NCBI RefSeq assembly: GCF_000372425.1
Contig: NZ_AQVD01000001.1
Coordinates: forward strand, 465,595 to 529,594
Length of the DNA stretch: 64,000 bases
Direction of reading: 5' to 3'
Source: Streptococcus ferus DSM 20646
GTDB lineage: Bacteria > Bacillota > Bacilli > Lactobacillales > Streptococcaceae
Shown: positions 9,019 to 17,096 of the stretch, in pieces
Position numbering within the stretch: the stretch's first letter is position 1
How the letters are laid out: each line of letters begins with the position of its first letter
Notes under the pieces: model-generated
The model's database searches: none
What the model saw: the letters and a program-made list of their open reading frames with translations, nothing else
What the model was told of the DNA's origin: nothing
Position numbers and translations under genes: made by a program

Positions 9019-10542
9019 TTACAACAAAGGAGCCACCAATTTAACCACTATTCCAGTTATTTTGGTGGTTAATTTTTCTTTTCGCAGGCTGGCTCTGGTT
9101 ACCCGCTGACATTGTTTGAGCGTCTGGTTAAAATCTTCGGTAATATCAGAAATACAAGCCGTTCGATACATATAGGTTGCACATTCAAAGTGATGATAAA
9201 GGCTTCGATAATCTAGATTTATGGTTCCCACAACTGCTTTAGTGTCATCAGCAACAAATACTTTAGCATGCACAAAGCCAGGCGTAAATTCATAAATTTT
9301 CACACCTGAATCAAGCAGACTTGGATAATAACGCTTGGCTAAAGCGTAGGGAACTTTTTTATCTGGGATGCCTGGCATGATCAGTTTAACGTCAACCCCT
9401 CGCTCGGCCGCAAACTTAATCGCATGTTCCATCTCACTATCAAGAATTAAGTAGGGGGTCATAATATGAACATAATCTCTTGCCTGATTCAGGATATCAA
9501 TATAGACATTTTCACCGACCTTTTCATGATCCAAAGGAGAATCACAATAAGGAATGACAAAACCAGCCTCTTGGGGAGAACTCGCTTCCTCGGTCAAGTA
9601 AGGTTCAAAATGATAAACTTCACTTGTCGTGGACCACATCTGCAGGAACATCAAGGTGAACGAGCGAACCGCTTCTCCTTCTAGCATAACGGCCGTATCT
9701 TTCCAATAGCCAAAACGATTGATTGCATTAATATATTCATCTGCTAAATTAATACCGCCGTTGAAAGCGACTTTGTTATCAATAACTAAGATTTTCCGAT
9801 GGTCACGATAATTGTAATAAGTCGATACAAACGGTGTAATCGGAGAGAAAACCTTGGCCTTAATACCTAGTTTTTCAAGTCGCTTGCTATAATCCAGCGA
9901 GAGTGTTGACAGTTCAATCATGCCGTCATACATCACACGAACCTCAACCCCTTCAGCGACCTTTTGCTCTAAGATACCTAGGATTTCTCCCCACATCAGC
10001 CCTTCATCGATGATGAAATACTCTAAGAAAATGAATTTTTTGGCTTTGAGCAGCTCTTCCTTGAGAGCTTTAAATTTCTCCTGACCAGAAGGGAAATAAG
10101 TCACTTTGGTATTTTTATAAACAGGAAATCCGCTGGCTCTGTGAAGGTATTTGGCTAAATTATAAGTTGTTGAATGGCGCTCAGCTAATTCCTCCATGAT
10201 TTGATCGTCTTGTCTAAAATAAGGTTTGATTGCCAGAGTTGATTGTTTAACTAACATCTTCAACTCTCGCACTCCCCAGTCTCTTTTGGTGTAAATCAAA
10301 AAGACCGAGCCTAAAAAAGGGAAGGGAATAATGACAAAGAGCCAGGTAATAATAGATAAAGTATCCATTTGACTATTGATGAGATACAAGACTGTCCCCG
10401 TCATTAAAATAAACCCTAAAATATCAATATAGATACGATATTGACTAAACCAGATAAAGGAAGCACCTAAAATTCCTAGCTGTATCAAAATCAGGAGGAA
10501 GAAAATACTGGCTCGACTAAATATCCCTCTTAAAAATCCCAA
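9019..10542 (-). CDS. cls: cardiolipin synthase
   Basis: Membrane phospholipase-D-type synthase that joins two phosphatidylglycerols into cardiolipin. Two N-terminal membrane segments lie at about 12-30 and 36-75. Two catalytic HKD motifs are intact: HRKILVIDNKVAFNGG at about 246 and HAKVFVADDTKAVVGT at about 425. The TTG at 10542 is the first standard start but has no good ribosome site. The frame stays open upstream for 16 codons to an ATC at 10590 that sits 8 bp after GGAGG and encodes a plausible basic N-terminus (ISKGKERVVKLLTKSK). The true protein is therefore probably longer, about 523 residues. It has its own extended -10 promoter. Confidence 0.92.
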   Translation of the reverse strand: MGFLRGIFSRASIFFLLILIQLGILGASFIWFSQYRIYIDILGFILMTGTVLYLINSQMDTLSIITWLFVIIPFPFLGSVFLIYTKRDWGVRELKMLVKQSTLAIKPYFRQDDQIMEELAERHSTTYNLAKYLHRASGFPVYKNTKVTYFPSGQEKFKALKEELLKAKKFIFLEYFIIDEGLMWGEILGILEQKVAEGVEVRVMYDGMIELSTLSLDYSKRLEKLGIKAKVFSPITPFVSTYYNYRDHRKILVIDNKVAFNGGINLADEYINAINRFGYWKDTAVMLEGEAVRSFTLMFLQMWSTTSEVYHFEPYLTEEASSPQEAGFVIPYCDSPLDHEKVGENVYIDILNQARDYVHIMTPYLILDSEMEHAIKFAAERGVDVKLIMPGIPDKKVPYALAKRYYPSLLDSGVKIYEFTPGFVHAKVFVADDTKAVVGTINLDYRSLYHHFECATYMYRTACISDITEDFNQTLKQCQRVTRASLRKEKLTTKITGIVVKLVAPLL

Positions 10543-10619
10543 CTTACTCTTTGTAAGGAGTTTAACAACTCTTTCTTTCCCCTTGCTGATGGCTCTTTCC
10601 TCCCAAATAATTTGTTCCT

Positions 10620-10628
10620 ATTATACCA
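10620..10628 (-). promoter_or_regulatory. extended -10 promoter of cls
   Basis: Minus strand TGGTATAAT, an extended -10 box. Transcription would begin near 10612, placing the GGAGG site and the in-frame ATC (10590) about 22 nt into the mRNA. Confidence 0.65.
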
Positions 10629-10639
10629 TATCTAAAGCA

Positions 10640-10676
10640 AAAATAAAGAAGCCCTGAGTAAGGACTTCTTTATTGA
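10640..10676 (-). terminator. terminator of the LPXTG protein gene
   Basis: Minus strand AAAGAAGTCC, loop TTACTCA, GGGCTTCTTT, then ATTTTT, just after the stop codon at 10692. Confidence 0.82.
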
Positions 10677-10691
10677 GGTACGTTTAAAGTG

Positions 10692-12017
10692 TTATGATTT
10701 TACCTTTGAGTGACGGAAATAGACTCCAGCAAGCAAAGTAAATCCAAGAGCCATCAGCCAAACACCGGTTTCGTCTCCTGTAGCTGGCAGACGTTTCTGA
10801 GATTTAGTCACTGCAGTTGTTGAAGGAAGGGTGCTTGTCGTACTTCCTGTTCCTGTAGTTGTACCAGAGGAAGTAGAGCTTTGACTCGTTCCTGATTCTG
10901 TTGTCGTCTGTGTTCCACTTGTCGTGGTTGCTTCTGTAGTAGTGCTTGTTGTTGATGTTGTTTGACTGGTAGTAGTTGTTTCGGTCGTTGTTGTCGTTAC
11001 GATGTTACGTCTAACACGAGAGCGTGCGGCACCATAAGCTGCTTCAATACGTGCATAAGCTGTTTCGTTGGAGTATTTGATGTTATTCCCAGAAATCGCA
11101 ACTGTATTACTCATATCTGTACCAACGGCCTGAGCTTTGGTCAATTTTGTATCATAAGTAATATAAATCGCGTTGTTGCTTGGTGTAGGGATTGTATAAG
11201 TGAAACCGATGGCCTGACCCAAAACATCATTTTCATAAGTTACGCTCTTAGAAAAATCTTCAGCATAGGGGCGCGAAGCCGCTTCGTCAAAGCTGTCAAT
11301 AGGATCACCTTCGATATACTGAGAGCGAACCGCCAAAAGAGTTTCCTTAAGGATATATTGATCTGGACCAACGATATCACGTAGAGTCAAATTATCAACA
11401 CTTGCTTGATTACTGTTAATCAGAACTTTCCAATGGATAATACTAGGGTCATTTTCATCTTGGTAGCCCGTCTTATTGAGAGCGGGGCTGATAGGAACAA
11501 CTGTATTTTCGTTAACAAATACAGCATAAGCTGTTCCGCTATAAACAAAATTAATAGTATTTGGAACAACAACATTATCATGATTGATTTGAACATTGAA
11601 GTTGAGTGACATTGCCTTGTCTAAAGGGAATCTCTCAAAAATATCTGTAAAGGTAACGGTTGCTTTTTGAGAGAAAGGATCAACGGTTGCTTTACCGGCC
11701 AACTCTCCATTTGTGTGCATCACATCAAAGGATAAGGTTGTTGTGAAACGCAGCTGCGGAGGTAAGGTAATGGTGAGCGTATCTCCTGCTTTAATTTCCT
11801 GTTCATCAGGGAAAGTAATGTTATTACTTACGGATAAAGGCTCCCAATAATCAATGGCTTGTGCTGCTGTAATGGCAGTTCCATCAGCCTTTGTGATAGA
11901 AGCCGTATTAGAATAATTCGTAATTTCAGTAGCATGTACTGCTCTGCTCGTCAGTAAAATACCAAAAAGGATTGTTAGAATAGAAACAAAGCCTAAGAGT
12001 TTATGTTTCGTTTTCAT
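10692..12017 (-). CDS. LPXTG cell-wall-anchored surface protein, Cna/collagen-binding-like
   Basis: A 441-residue secreted protein. A signal peptide (about 1-29, ending SRAVHATE) is followed by an adhesin region of about 300 residues resembling the paired immunoglobulin-like N1/N2 domains of Cna/SdrG-type adhesins (ITFPDEQEIKAGDTLTITLP; ALNKTGYQDENDPSIIHWKV). Then comes a Thr/Ser-rich stalk from about 343 to 405. The sorting signal LPATGDE, a hydrophobic segment and a basic tail (RHSKVKS) mark sortase A anchoring. No B-type repeats are present. S. mutans has comparable small wall proteins (WapE, Cnm); which one is orthologous cannot be decided here. Ligand unknown. It is monocistronic, with its own terminator. 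Confidence 0.85.
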   Translation of the reverse strand: MKTKHKLLGFVSILTILFGILLTSRAVHATEITNYSNTASITKADGTAITAAQAIDYWEPLSVSNNITFPDEQEIKAGDTLTITLPPQLRFTTTLSFDVMHTNGELAGKATVDPFSQKATVTFTDIFERFPLDKAMSLNFNVQINHDNVVVPNTINFVYSGTAYAVFVNENTVVPISPALNKTGYQDENDPSIIHWKVLINSNQASVDNLTLRDIVGPDQYILKETLLAVRSQYIEGDPIDSFDEAASRPYAEDFSKSVTYENDVLGQAIGFTYTIPTPSNNAIYITYDTKLTKAQAVGTDMSNTVAISGNNIKYSNETAYARIEAAYGAARSRVRRNIVTTTTTETTTTSQTTSTTSTTTEATTTSGTQTTTESGTSQSSTSSGTTTGTGSTTSTLPSTTAVTKSQKRLPATGDETGVWLMALGFTLLAGVYFRHSKVKS

Positions 12018-12289
12018 AAATAAAATGTAATCTCCTATTTTTTAGATAATTTGTCATATTAAAAACCAATTATTGGTACTATTTTAACATAAAAATAACG
12101 CCAGTGATAATCTAAAGAGGATTTGTAACTGTTTTGTTATATTGTAAAAAACTTATTTTTGACAGAAAAGTCAGCTAAATGTAAAGAAAAAAGGTATACA
12201 AAATAGATTAAAATCCATTTTTGATAATATTTGTTCGTTTTCTTTAAAGTATTGTTTGTATAACAACGAAATATTCTTACAGAAGTAAA

Positions 12290-12781
12290 TTATGATATCA
12301 ATCGTTTCTGCATCCAGATAATATCGTGCCACTGATTAAACTTATAGCCAATTTTTTCAAAAAAACCTACTTTTTTAAAGCCATTTTTGAGGTGAAAGTG
12401 AATACTGGCATCATTAGGCAAGGAGATACAAGCTAGCAGATTAACAAATCCCTGTTCTTTTAAGGCGTTTTCTAAGGCCGTATAGAGCTGCTCTCCCACT
12501 CCTTTCCCTCGTATGTCTTGTCTCACATAAATAGATAATTCAGCTGTCCAATCATAGGCTGTTCTATCATAGTAGGTAGAGGCATAAGCATACCCGACTA
12601 TATTGCCACTATCTTCTACAACAAAATAAGGAAAGCGGGCTGCGGTTTGATTTACACGATGTTTAAATTCAGCAAGATGGGGAATGTCGCACTCAAAAGT
12701 GATGGCTGTATTTGTGATATAAGGGGTATATATATCCAGGATGCCTTGCGCATCAGTTTCTGTGACGGGTCTAATTTTCAT
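12290..12781 (-). CDS. GNAT acetyltransferase, phosphinothricin acetyltransferase-like
   Basis: A 163-residue N-acetyltransferase of the Pat/Bar subgroup. The opening IRPVTETDAQGILDIYTPYI with the conserved TAITFECD stretch, the YAYASTYYDRTAYDWTAELS strand and the acetyl-CoA loop RQDIRGKGVGEQLY (about 90-103) are all typical, as is HFHLKNGFKKVGFFEKIG near the end. Despite the family name, the natural substrate is often methionine sulfone/sulfoximine or unknown. It lies 50 bp downstream of fhs with a terminator between. The 272-bp gap to the LPXTG gene is AT-rich and holds only that gene's promoter region. Confidence 0.82.
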   Translation of the reverse strand: MKIRPVTETDAQGILDIYTPYITNTAITFECDIPHLAEFKHRVNQTAARFPYFVVEDSGNIVGYAYASTYYDRTAYDWTAELSIYVRQDIRGKGVGEQLYTALENALKEQGFVNLLACISLPNDASIHFHLKNGFKKVGFFEKIGYKFNQWHDIIWMQKRLIS

Positions 12782-12803
12782 CTAAACTCCTTTATAACCA
12801 ATT

Positions 12804-12827
12804 GAAAAAAGCCGAACTGTCGGCTTT
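12804..12827 (-). terminator. terminator of fhs
   Basis: Minus strand AAAGCCGA, loop CAGT, TCGGCTTT, then T residues, 5 bp after the fhs stop. Confidence 0.82.
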
Positions 12828-12831
12828 AATG

Positions 12832-14505
12832 TTAAAATAATCCGATTGCTGAACCATCTTCGGCCACATCCATGTTTAACGCTGCAGGTTCTTTGGGTAA
12901 ACCTGGCATGGTCATAACATCTCCGGTCAAGGCTACGATGAAACCTGCTCCAGTCTTAGGGACAAACTCTCTGATGGTAATGTCAAAATCGGTTGGAGCT
13001 CCTAGAAGAGTTGGGTTATCAGAAAAAGAGTATTGTGTTTTAGCCATACAAATCGGTAGTTTATCCCAGCCGTTTTTAGCGAATTCTTTCAGCTGATTCT
13101 TGGCTTTCGGAGCAAACACAACTGAACGGCCGCCATATATCTCCTGAACGATGCGTGTCGCCTTTGTTTCAAGACTGTCCTGATCATCATACAAGCGTTG
13201 ATACTCATTACTATTCCCGTTTTCAACAACATTAACTAAGGTTTTTGCTAATGCCACACCGCCATCAGCCCCATCAGCCCAAACACTGGCCAGTTCAACA
13301 GGAACATCAATTGATTGGCATAGTTCTTTAAGAGCAGCAATTTCAGCTTCTGTATCGGTCACGAATTCATTAATTGCAACGACAGCCGGAAGTCCAAATC
13401 GCTTGACATTATCAATGTGACGTTTTAAGTTGGCAAACCCAGCCCTAAGAGCCGGAATATTCTCTTGTGATAGCTCTGCCTTTGGAACGCCCCCATGCAT
13501 TTTTAAAGCTCTTAGAGTAGCTACTACCACAACAGCATCAGGTGCAACCGGTAGGTTAGGGACTTTAATATCAAGGAATTTTTCCGCACCTAAATCAGCT
13601 CCAAATCCAGCTTCTGTAACAGTATAGTCCGCTAAACGAAGAGCTGTGGAGGTCGCTAAAACAGAGTTACAGCCATGTGCAATATTGGCAAACGGACCTC
13701 CATGTACAAGAGTGGGTGTGCCATAGATGGTTTGAACGAGATTGGGTTTAATGGCATCTTTAAGGATAAGCGTCAGAGCACCTTCGACCTTGAGATCCTT
13801 AACATATACGGGTGTCCGATCAAAACGATAACCAATAACAATGTTTGAAAGCCGTTTTTTTAAGTTAGCTAAGTCGGTTGCCAAGCATAAAATGGCCATA
13901 ATTTCGGAGGCAACAGTAATATCAAAGCCGTCTTCCCTAGGGATACCATTGACCGGGCTGCCCAGACCAACTGTGACATGGCGCAGCGCACGATCATTTA
14001 AATCAACTACGCGCTTCCAAATGATACGGCGCTGATCAATATTCAATGAGTTACCTTGGTGGAGATGGTTGTCAATCAAAGCTGCCAAAGCATTATTGGC
14101 GGTTGTGATGGCATGCATATCACCTGTAAAATGAAGATTGATATCCTCCATAGGCAGCACCTGAGCATAACCACCTCCAGCTGCTCCGCCTTTAATCCCC
14201 ATAACAGGGCCCAAAGAAGGTTCACGCAGGGCGATCATCGTCTGCTTCCCAATTTTATTGAGGGCGTCTGCCAGACCAATGCTCATGGTTGACTTGCCTT
14301 CCCCTGCTGGAGTTGGGTTAATAGCTGTAACCAAAATCAGTTTTCCAGGCTTATTAGCTTGAGCAGCTTGAATTTTATCAAATGACAGTTTAGCCTTATA
14401 TTTACCATATAATTCTAGATCATCGGGTTCAATACCAATCTTAGCAGCAATCTCTGTAATAGGGCTTAGTTGACTGTTTTGAGCAATTTCGATATCAGTT
14501 TTCAT
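12832..14505 (-). CDS. fhs: formate-tetrahydrofolate ligase
   Basis: ATP-dependent formation of 10-formyltetrahydrofolate from formate, feeding purine and fMet-tRNA synthesis. The 557-residue protein has the family P-loop [12 protein letters not shown] (in [20 protein letters not shown], about 61-80), the glycine-rich [16 protein letters not shown] and the C-terminal [16 protein letters not shown]. Length is standard. It is read from its own promoter and closed by a hairpin. The ATG at 14505 follows AGAAGGAG. In other streptococci fhs likewise lies divergent from coaB/coaC. Confidence 0.97.
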   Translation of the reverse strand: MKTDIEIAQNSQLSPITEIAAKIGIEPDDLELYGKYKAKLSFDKIQAAQANKPGKLILVTAINPTPAGEGKSTMSIGLADALNKIGKQTMIALREPSLGPVMGIKGGAAGGGYAQVLPMEDINLHFTGDMHAITTANNALAALIDNHLHQGNSLNIDQRRIIWKRVVDLNDRALRHVTVGLGSPVNGIPREDGFDITVASEIMAILCLATDLANLKKRLSNIVIGYRFDRTPVYVKDLKVEGALTLILKDAIKPNLVQTIYGTPTLVHGGPFANIAHGCNSVLATSTALRLADYTVTEAGFGADLGAEKFLDIKVPNLPVAPDAVVVVATLRALKMHGGVPKAELSQENIPALRAGFANLKRHIDNVKRFGLPAVVAINEFVTDTEAEIAALKELCQSIDVPVELASVWADGADGGVALAKTLVNVVENGNSNEYQRLYDDQDSLETKATRIVQEIYGGRSVVFAPKAKNQLKEFAKNGWDKLPICMAKTQYSFSDNPTLLGAPTDFDITIREFVPKTGAGFIVALTGDVMTMPGLPKEPAALNMDVAEDGSAIGLF

Positions 14506-14529
14506 AGAAACTCCTTCTTCTTTTTATTC

Positions 14530-14559
14530 ATTATATCAAATCTTAGCAAACAAGAACAA
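14530..14559 (-). promoter_or_regulatory. promoter of fhs
   Basis: Minus strand TATAAT (14530-14535) with TTGTTC (14554-14559) at an 18-bp spacing, about 25 bp before the fhs start. Confidence 0.6.
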
Positions 14560-14613
14560 TATCCCTTAAAAACAAAGGATAAAGTTCGTCTCTAACATTC
14601 GAAAAACATTTAG

Positions 14614-14699
14614 ATATACATTTAATATACAAACAGTGGCAGTTATTTTCCCTGCATAAAAGGAGTAAAATGTAAATTTGATGTATACTATATGTATAT
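14614..14699. repeat. 17-bp inverted repeat in the fhs/RHH intergenic region
   Basis: Within the 310-bp gap between fhs and the ribbon-helix-helix gene, the 17-mer ATATACATTTAATATAC (14614-14630) is matched at 15 of 17 positions by the reverse complement of 14683-14699 (GTATACTATATGTATAT). Each arm is itself nearly palindromic, and the right arm contains a TATACT -10-like box facing the plus strand. The arms could be operators for the neighbouring DNA-binding protein. No other gene or RNA is evident in the gap. Confidence 0.6.
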
Positions 14700-14815
14700 G
14701 TTTTTGATATCCAGAAATCTTTCTACCCTCTTTTAAGGGGAGTGGTTGCTTAACTTGCGAAGAATGTACTTTTATGCTATTCTTTTTCTAATAAAACTAA
14801 TGACTGGAGATTGTT

Positions 14816-15178
14816 TTGGTTGAGAATAAGTTAAAACAAATTAACATTAGGGTAACTGAGGATGAAAAAGAACGCATAGCTGCTAAAGCTGAAGAAAGTG
14901 GTGCGAAGATATCAGATTATATTCGCAACAAACTTCTTAATGATTCTGCTGAAGCCAGTAGCCAATTTTATCAAATGAGATATGACTATATTCAAAAATT
15001 GTATGCGCAAGTAACAGAACATTCCAAACAACAGCAAAAAACGATTGATCAGCTTTTTGCTATGTTAGAGGCTGAACGCGAAAAGAATCAGTCGCTCCTT
15101 GAAAACCAGCCCAAAGCCAAAAGATCTTTCTTTAAATCTTGGGGAGCTAAATTTAAAAAGCCCAAGAAAACGGATTAA
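14816..15178 (+). CDS. ribbon-helix-helix/coiled-coil protein, MobC-like
   Basis: A 120-residue protein of unknown function. Residues 3-45 (LKQINIRVTEDEKERIAAKA, then SGAKISDYIRNKLL) form a beta-strand and two helices like the ribbon-helix-helix DNA-binding domains of relaxosome proteins and CopG-type repressors. Residues about 55-105 are a Gln/Glu/Lys-rich helix likely to be a coiled coil, and the tail is very basic (KRSFFKSWGAKFKKPKKTD). The start is TTG at 14816, 6 bp after GGAGA. It precedes coaB by 55 bp on the same strand, with a striking inverted repeat upstream. There are no other plasmid or mobilisation genes, so a chromosomal regulator or DNA-associated role is more likely than conjugation. 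Confidence 0.7.
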   Translation: MVENKLKQINIRVTEDEKERIAAKAEESGAKISDYIRNKLLNDSAEASSQFYQMRYDYIQKLYAQVTEHSKQQQKTIDQLFAMLEAEREKNQSLLENQPKAKRSFFKSWGAKFKKPKKTD

Positions 15179-15233
15179 AGACCTCGCTTCTTTAGTTTAC
15201 GTATTCCTGCTTTTTTTGTAAAATACTATTATT

Positions 15234-15920
15234 ATGAAAATTTTGATAACATCCGGTGGCACAACAGAAAAAATTGATCAGGTCAGGGCCATAACTAATC
15301 ACTCTTCTGGCAGGCTTGGCAAAGCAATAGCTGAGACATTTTTAAAACATGGTCACGATATCTGTCTTGTGACAACTTCTGCTGCTGAAAAACCGACTTC
15401 CCATCCCAAGCTATCTATTGTTCTGATAAGCAATGCCCAGGAACTTGCAGACAAGCTGGAATCACTCGTTCCTGAATATGATTGTATCATTCATGCAATG
15501 GCTGTCGCTGACTATACTCCACTTTATATGACTAGTTTAGATGAGGTTGAACAAACACATCCTGTATCGCAATTGTTAGAAAATCGCAACACAGAGGCTA
15601 AGATTTCTTCTGATAAGGATGTTCAGGTGCTTTTTTTGAAAAGAACCCCCAAAATCATTTCTTTAGTGAAAAAATGGAATCCCAACATTAAGTTGATTGG
15701 TTTTAAACTTTTAGTTGGTGTTTCAAAAGAAGAGCTCCTGAAAGTTGCTCGCCAGAGTCTCTTGAAAAACAAGGCTGACTGCATTCTGGCTAATGATTTG
15801 CTTGATATCAACTCTTCTCAGCATAAGGCTTACTTGGTGTCTGCTCAAGATGTTTTCCAAGCAGGTACTAAAGAAGAAATTGCACACTTAATTTATGAAA
15901 AGGCTGTTCAAAATGACTAA
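15234..15920 (+). CDS. coaB: phosphopantothenate-cysteine ligase
   Basis: Second step of coenzyme A synthesis: CTP- or ATP-dependent ligation of cysteine to 4'-phosphopantothenate. The 228-residue protein begins ILITSGGTTEKIDQVRAITNHSSG, the nucleotide-binding start of the CoaB fold, and carries HAMAVADYTP (about 85-94), then the lysine/asparagine region ISSDKD and ILANDLLDI (about 182-190). In streptococci CoaB and CoaC are separate proteins, not a fused CoaBC as here confirmed. The stop overlaps the coaC start by 8 bp (ATGACTAA), so the two are translationally coupled. Confidence 0.95.
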   Translation: MKILITSGGTTEKIDQVRAITNHSSGRLGKAIAETFLKHGHDICLVTTSAAEKPTSHPKLSIVLISNAQELADKLESLVPEYDCIIHAMAVADYTPLYMTSLDEVEQTHPVSQLLENRNTEAKISSDKDVQVLFLKRTPKIISLVKKWNPNIKLIGFKLLVGVSKEELLKVARQSLLKNKADCILANDLLDINSSQHKAYLVSAQDVFQAGTKEEIAHLIYEKAVQND

Positions 15921-16458
15921 AACAATAGCACTCGCTGTTTCGGGCAGCATCTCTGCTTATAAAGCTGCTGACTTAACTAGTCAGCTCAGAAAATTAGATT
16001 ATGATATCCATATTCTGATGACTGAAGCTGCGCAATCTTTTATTACCCCTTTGACATTGCAGGTTTTATCTAAGAATCCTGTTCATTTTGATTTAATGGC
16101 TGAAGACAAGGCTGATCGTATTAATCATATTGATTTAGCCAAAAAAACAGACCTGTTCATCGTGGCCCCTGCTTCTGCTAATACAATAGCGCATCTGGCT
16201 CATGGTTTTGCAGATCATATAGTCACAGCTGTGGCGCTAGCCCTTCCCCCTCATGTTCCTAAATTAGTGGCACCAGCAATGAATACTCACATGTATCATA
16301 ATCCAGTGACTCAAAGGAATATTGCCACCTTAGAACAATTGGGTTATCAAGAAATACCACCTAAATCTGCTCTCCTAGCCTGTGGAGATGTGGGAAAAGG
16401 AGCTTTAGCGGATTTAGAATTTATCGTGAAGACAATAGAGGAGAGAATGAATGGCTAG
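15913..16458 (+). CDS. coaC: phosphopantothenoylcysteine decarboxylase
   Basis: Flavoprotein that decarboxylates 4'-phosphopantothenoylcysteine to 4'-phosphopantetheine. The 181-residue protein has the FMN-binding start IALAVSGSISAYKAADL, the catalytic histidine in RINHIDLAKKTDLFIVAPAS (about 68-75), the PAMNTHMY motif (about 123-130) and the active-site cysteine in ALLACGDVGKG (about 154). The ATG at 15913 was chosen because it gives the family N-terminus MTKTIALAV and the 8-bp overlap with coaB; a longer in-frame start 6 codons upstream lies inside coaB. Its stop overlaps the next gene by 8 bp (ATGGCTAG). Confidence 0.95.
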   Translation: MTKTIALAVSGSISAYKAADLTSQLRKLDYDIHILMTEAAQSFITPLTLQVLSKNPVHFDLMAEDKADRINHIDLAKKTDLFIVAPASANTIAHLAHGFADHIVTAVALALPPHVPKLVAPAMNTHMYHNPVTQRNIATLEQLGYQEIPPKSALLACGDVGKGALADLEFIVKTIEERMNG

Positions 16459-17023
16459 AAAAAATCGTTCACAAAATATTGCAGTAATTGCTGTTTTTTT
16501 TGCTGTCATGTTGGTGGTTCATCTTCTTTCAAGCCTTGTTTTTAATTTTTGGCCTGTTCCTATCAAGCCCACCATTATTCATATCCCTGTAATCATTGCA
16601 TCTATTGTTTATGGTCCTCGGGTCGGCGGTACTCTGGGGGGATTGATGGGGCTGGTTAGTGTGATTCATAATACCATCTTCCTCATGCCGACGAGTTATC
16701 TTTTTTCGCCATTTGTTGCGCCAGGTAATGTTTACTCTCTTATTATCGCCCTTGTTCCGCGGATTATGATTGGTATCCTCCCTTATTTTGTTTACAAATA
16801 TTTGAAAAACCGATTTGGCTTACTTTGTGCTGGTGCCGTGGGCTCTGCTACAAATACGGTTCTTGTTCTCTCGGGAATTTTCATCTTTTTCGTTCAGGCT
16901 AACAATAGCAATGTTAAAGCATTCCTAGCCACAATTGTATGGAGTAATTCCATAGCTGAGCTCCTCATTGCAACAGTAGTAACTGTTATAGCCGTACCTC
17001 GCTTACAGAAATTAAAAAAATAA
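16451..17023 (+). CDS. ECF transporter S component, probably pantothenate-specific (PanT-like)
   Basis: A 190-residue membrane protein with about six hydrophobic segments, of the S-component type that binds a vitamin and docks on the shared EcfA-EcfA'-EcfT module. An arginine-rich N-terminus (MARKNRSQN) is followed by a first helix at about 10-32. The segment IIASIVYGPRVGGTLGGLMG at about 49-68 is typical of S components. Overlap with coaC and co-transcription with coaBC point to pantothenate as the ligand, as for PanT in other lactic acid bacteria. The specificity is inference from gene order. The energising module is not in this window. Confidence 0.82.
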   Translation: MARKNRSQNIAVIAVFFAVMLVVHLLSSLVFNFWPVPIKPTIIHIPVIIASIVYGPRVGGTLGGLMGLVSVIHNTIFLMPTSYLFSPFVAPGNVYSLIIALVPRIMIGILPYFVYKYLKNRFGLLCAGAVGSATNTVLVLSGIFIFFVQANNSNVKAFLATIVWSNSIAELLIATVVTVIAVPRLQKLKK

Positions 17024-17048
17024 TCACGGAAAAACGTGATTTTTTTTC
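17022..17048 (+). terminator. terminator of the coaB-coaC-S component operon
   Basis: AATCACG, loop GAAAA, CGTGATT followed by eight T residues, overlapping the stop codon of the S-component gene. Confidence 0.85.
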
Positions 17049-17055
17049 ATGAAAA

Positions 17056-17064
17056 TGGTATAAT
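17056..17064 (+). promoter_or_regulatory. extended -10 promoter of pgm
   Basis: TGGTATAAT lies 33 bp before the pgm ATG and just after the preceding terminator, so pgm starts its own transcript. Confidence 0.68.
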
Positions 17065-17096
17065 GAAAGCGTTTAAAAAAATAAAAGGAGTAGGTT

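Noticed and set aside
10836..11010. Microsatellite or phase-variable repeat in the adhesin stalk
   Set aside because: The Thr/Ser codons vary and no perfect short-unit repeat long enough for slippage was found.
14506..14815. Tetrahydrofolate riboswitch upstream of fhs
   Set aside because: The known THF aptamer core was not found on either strand; only promoters and the inverted repeat are visible.
14816..15178. Integrated plasmid or mobile element around the MobC-like gene
   Set aside because: No relaxase, replication, integrase or terminal repeats are present; both sides are core genes.
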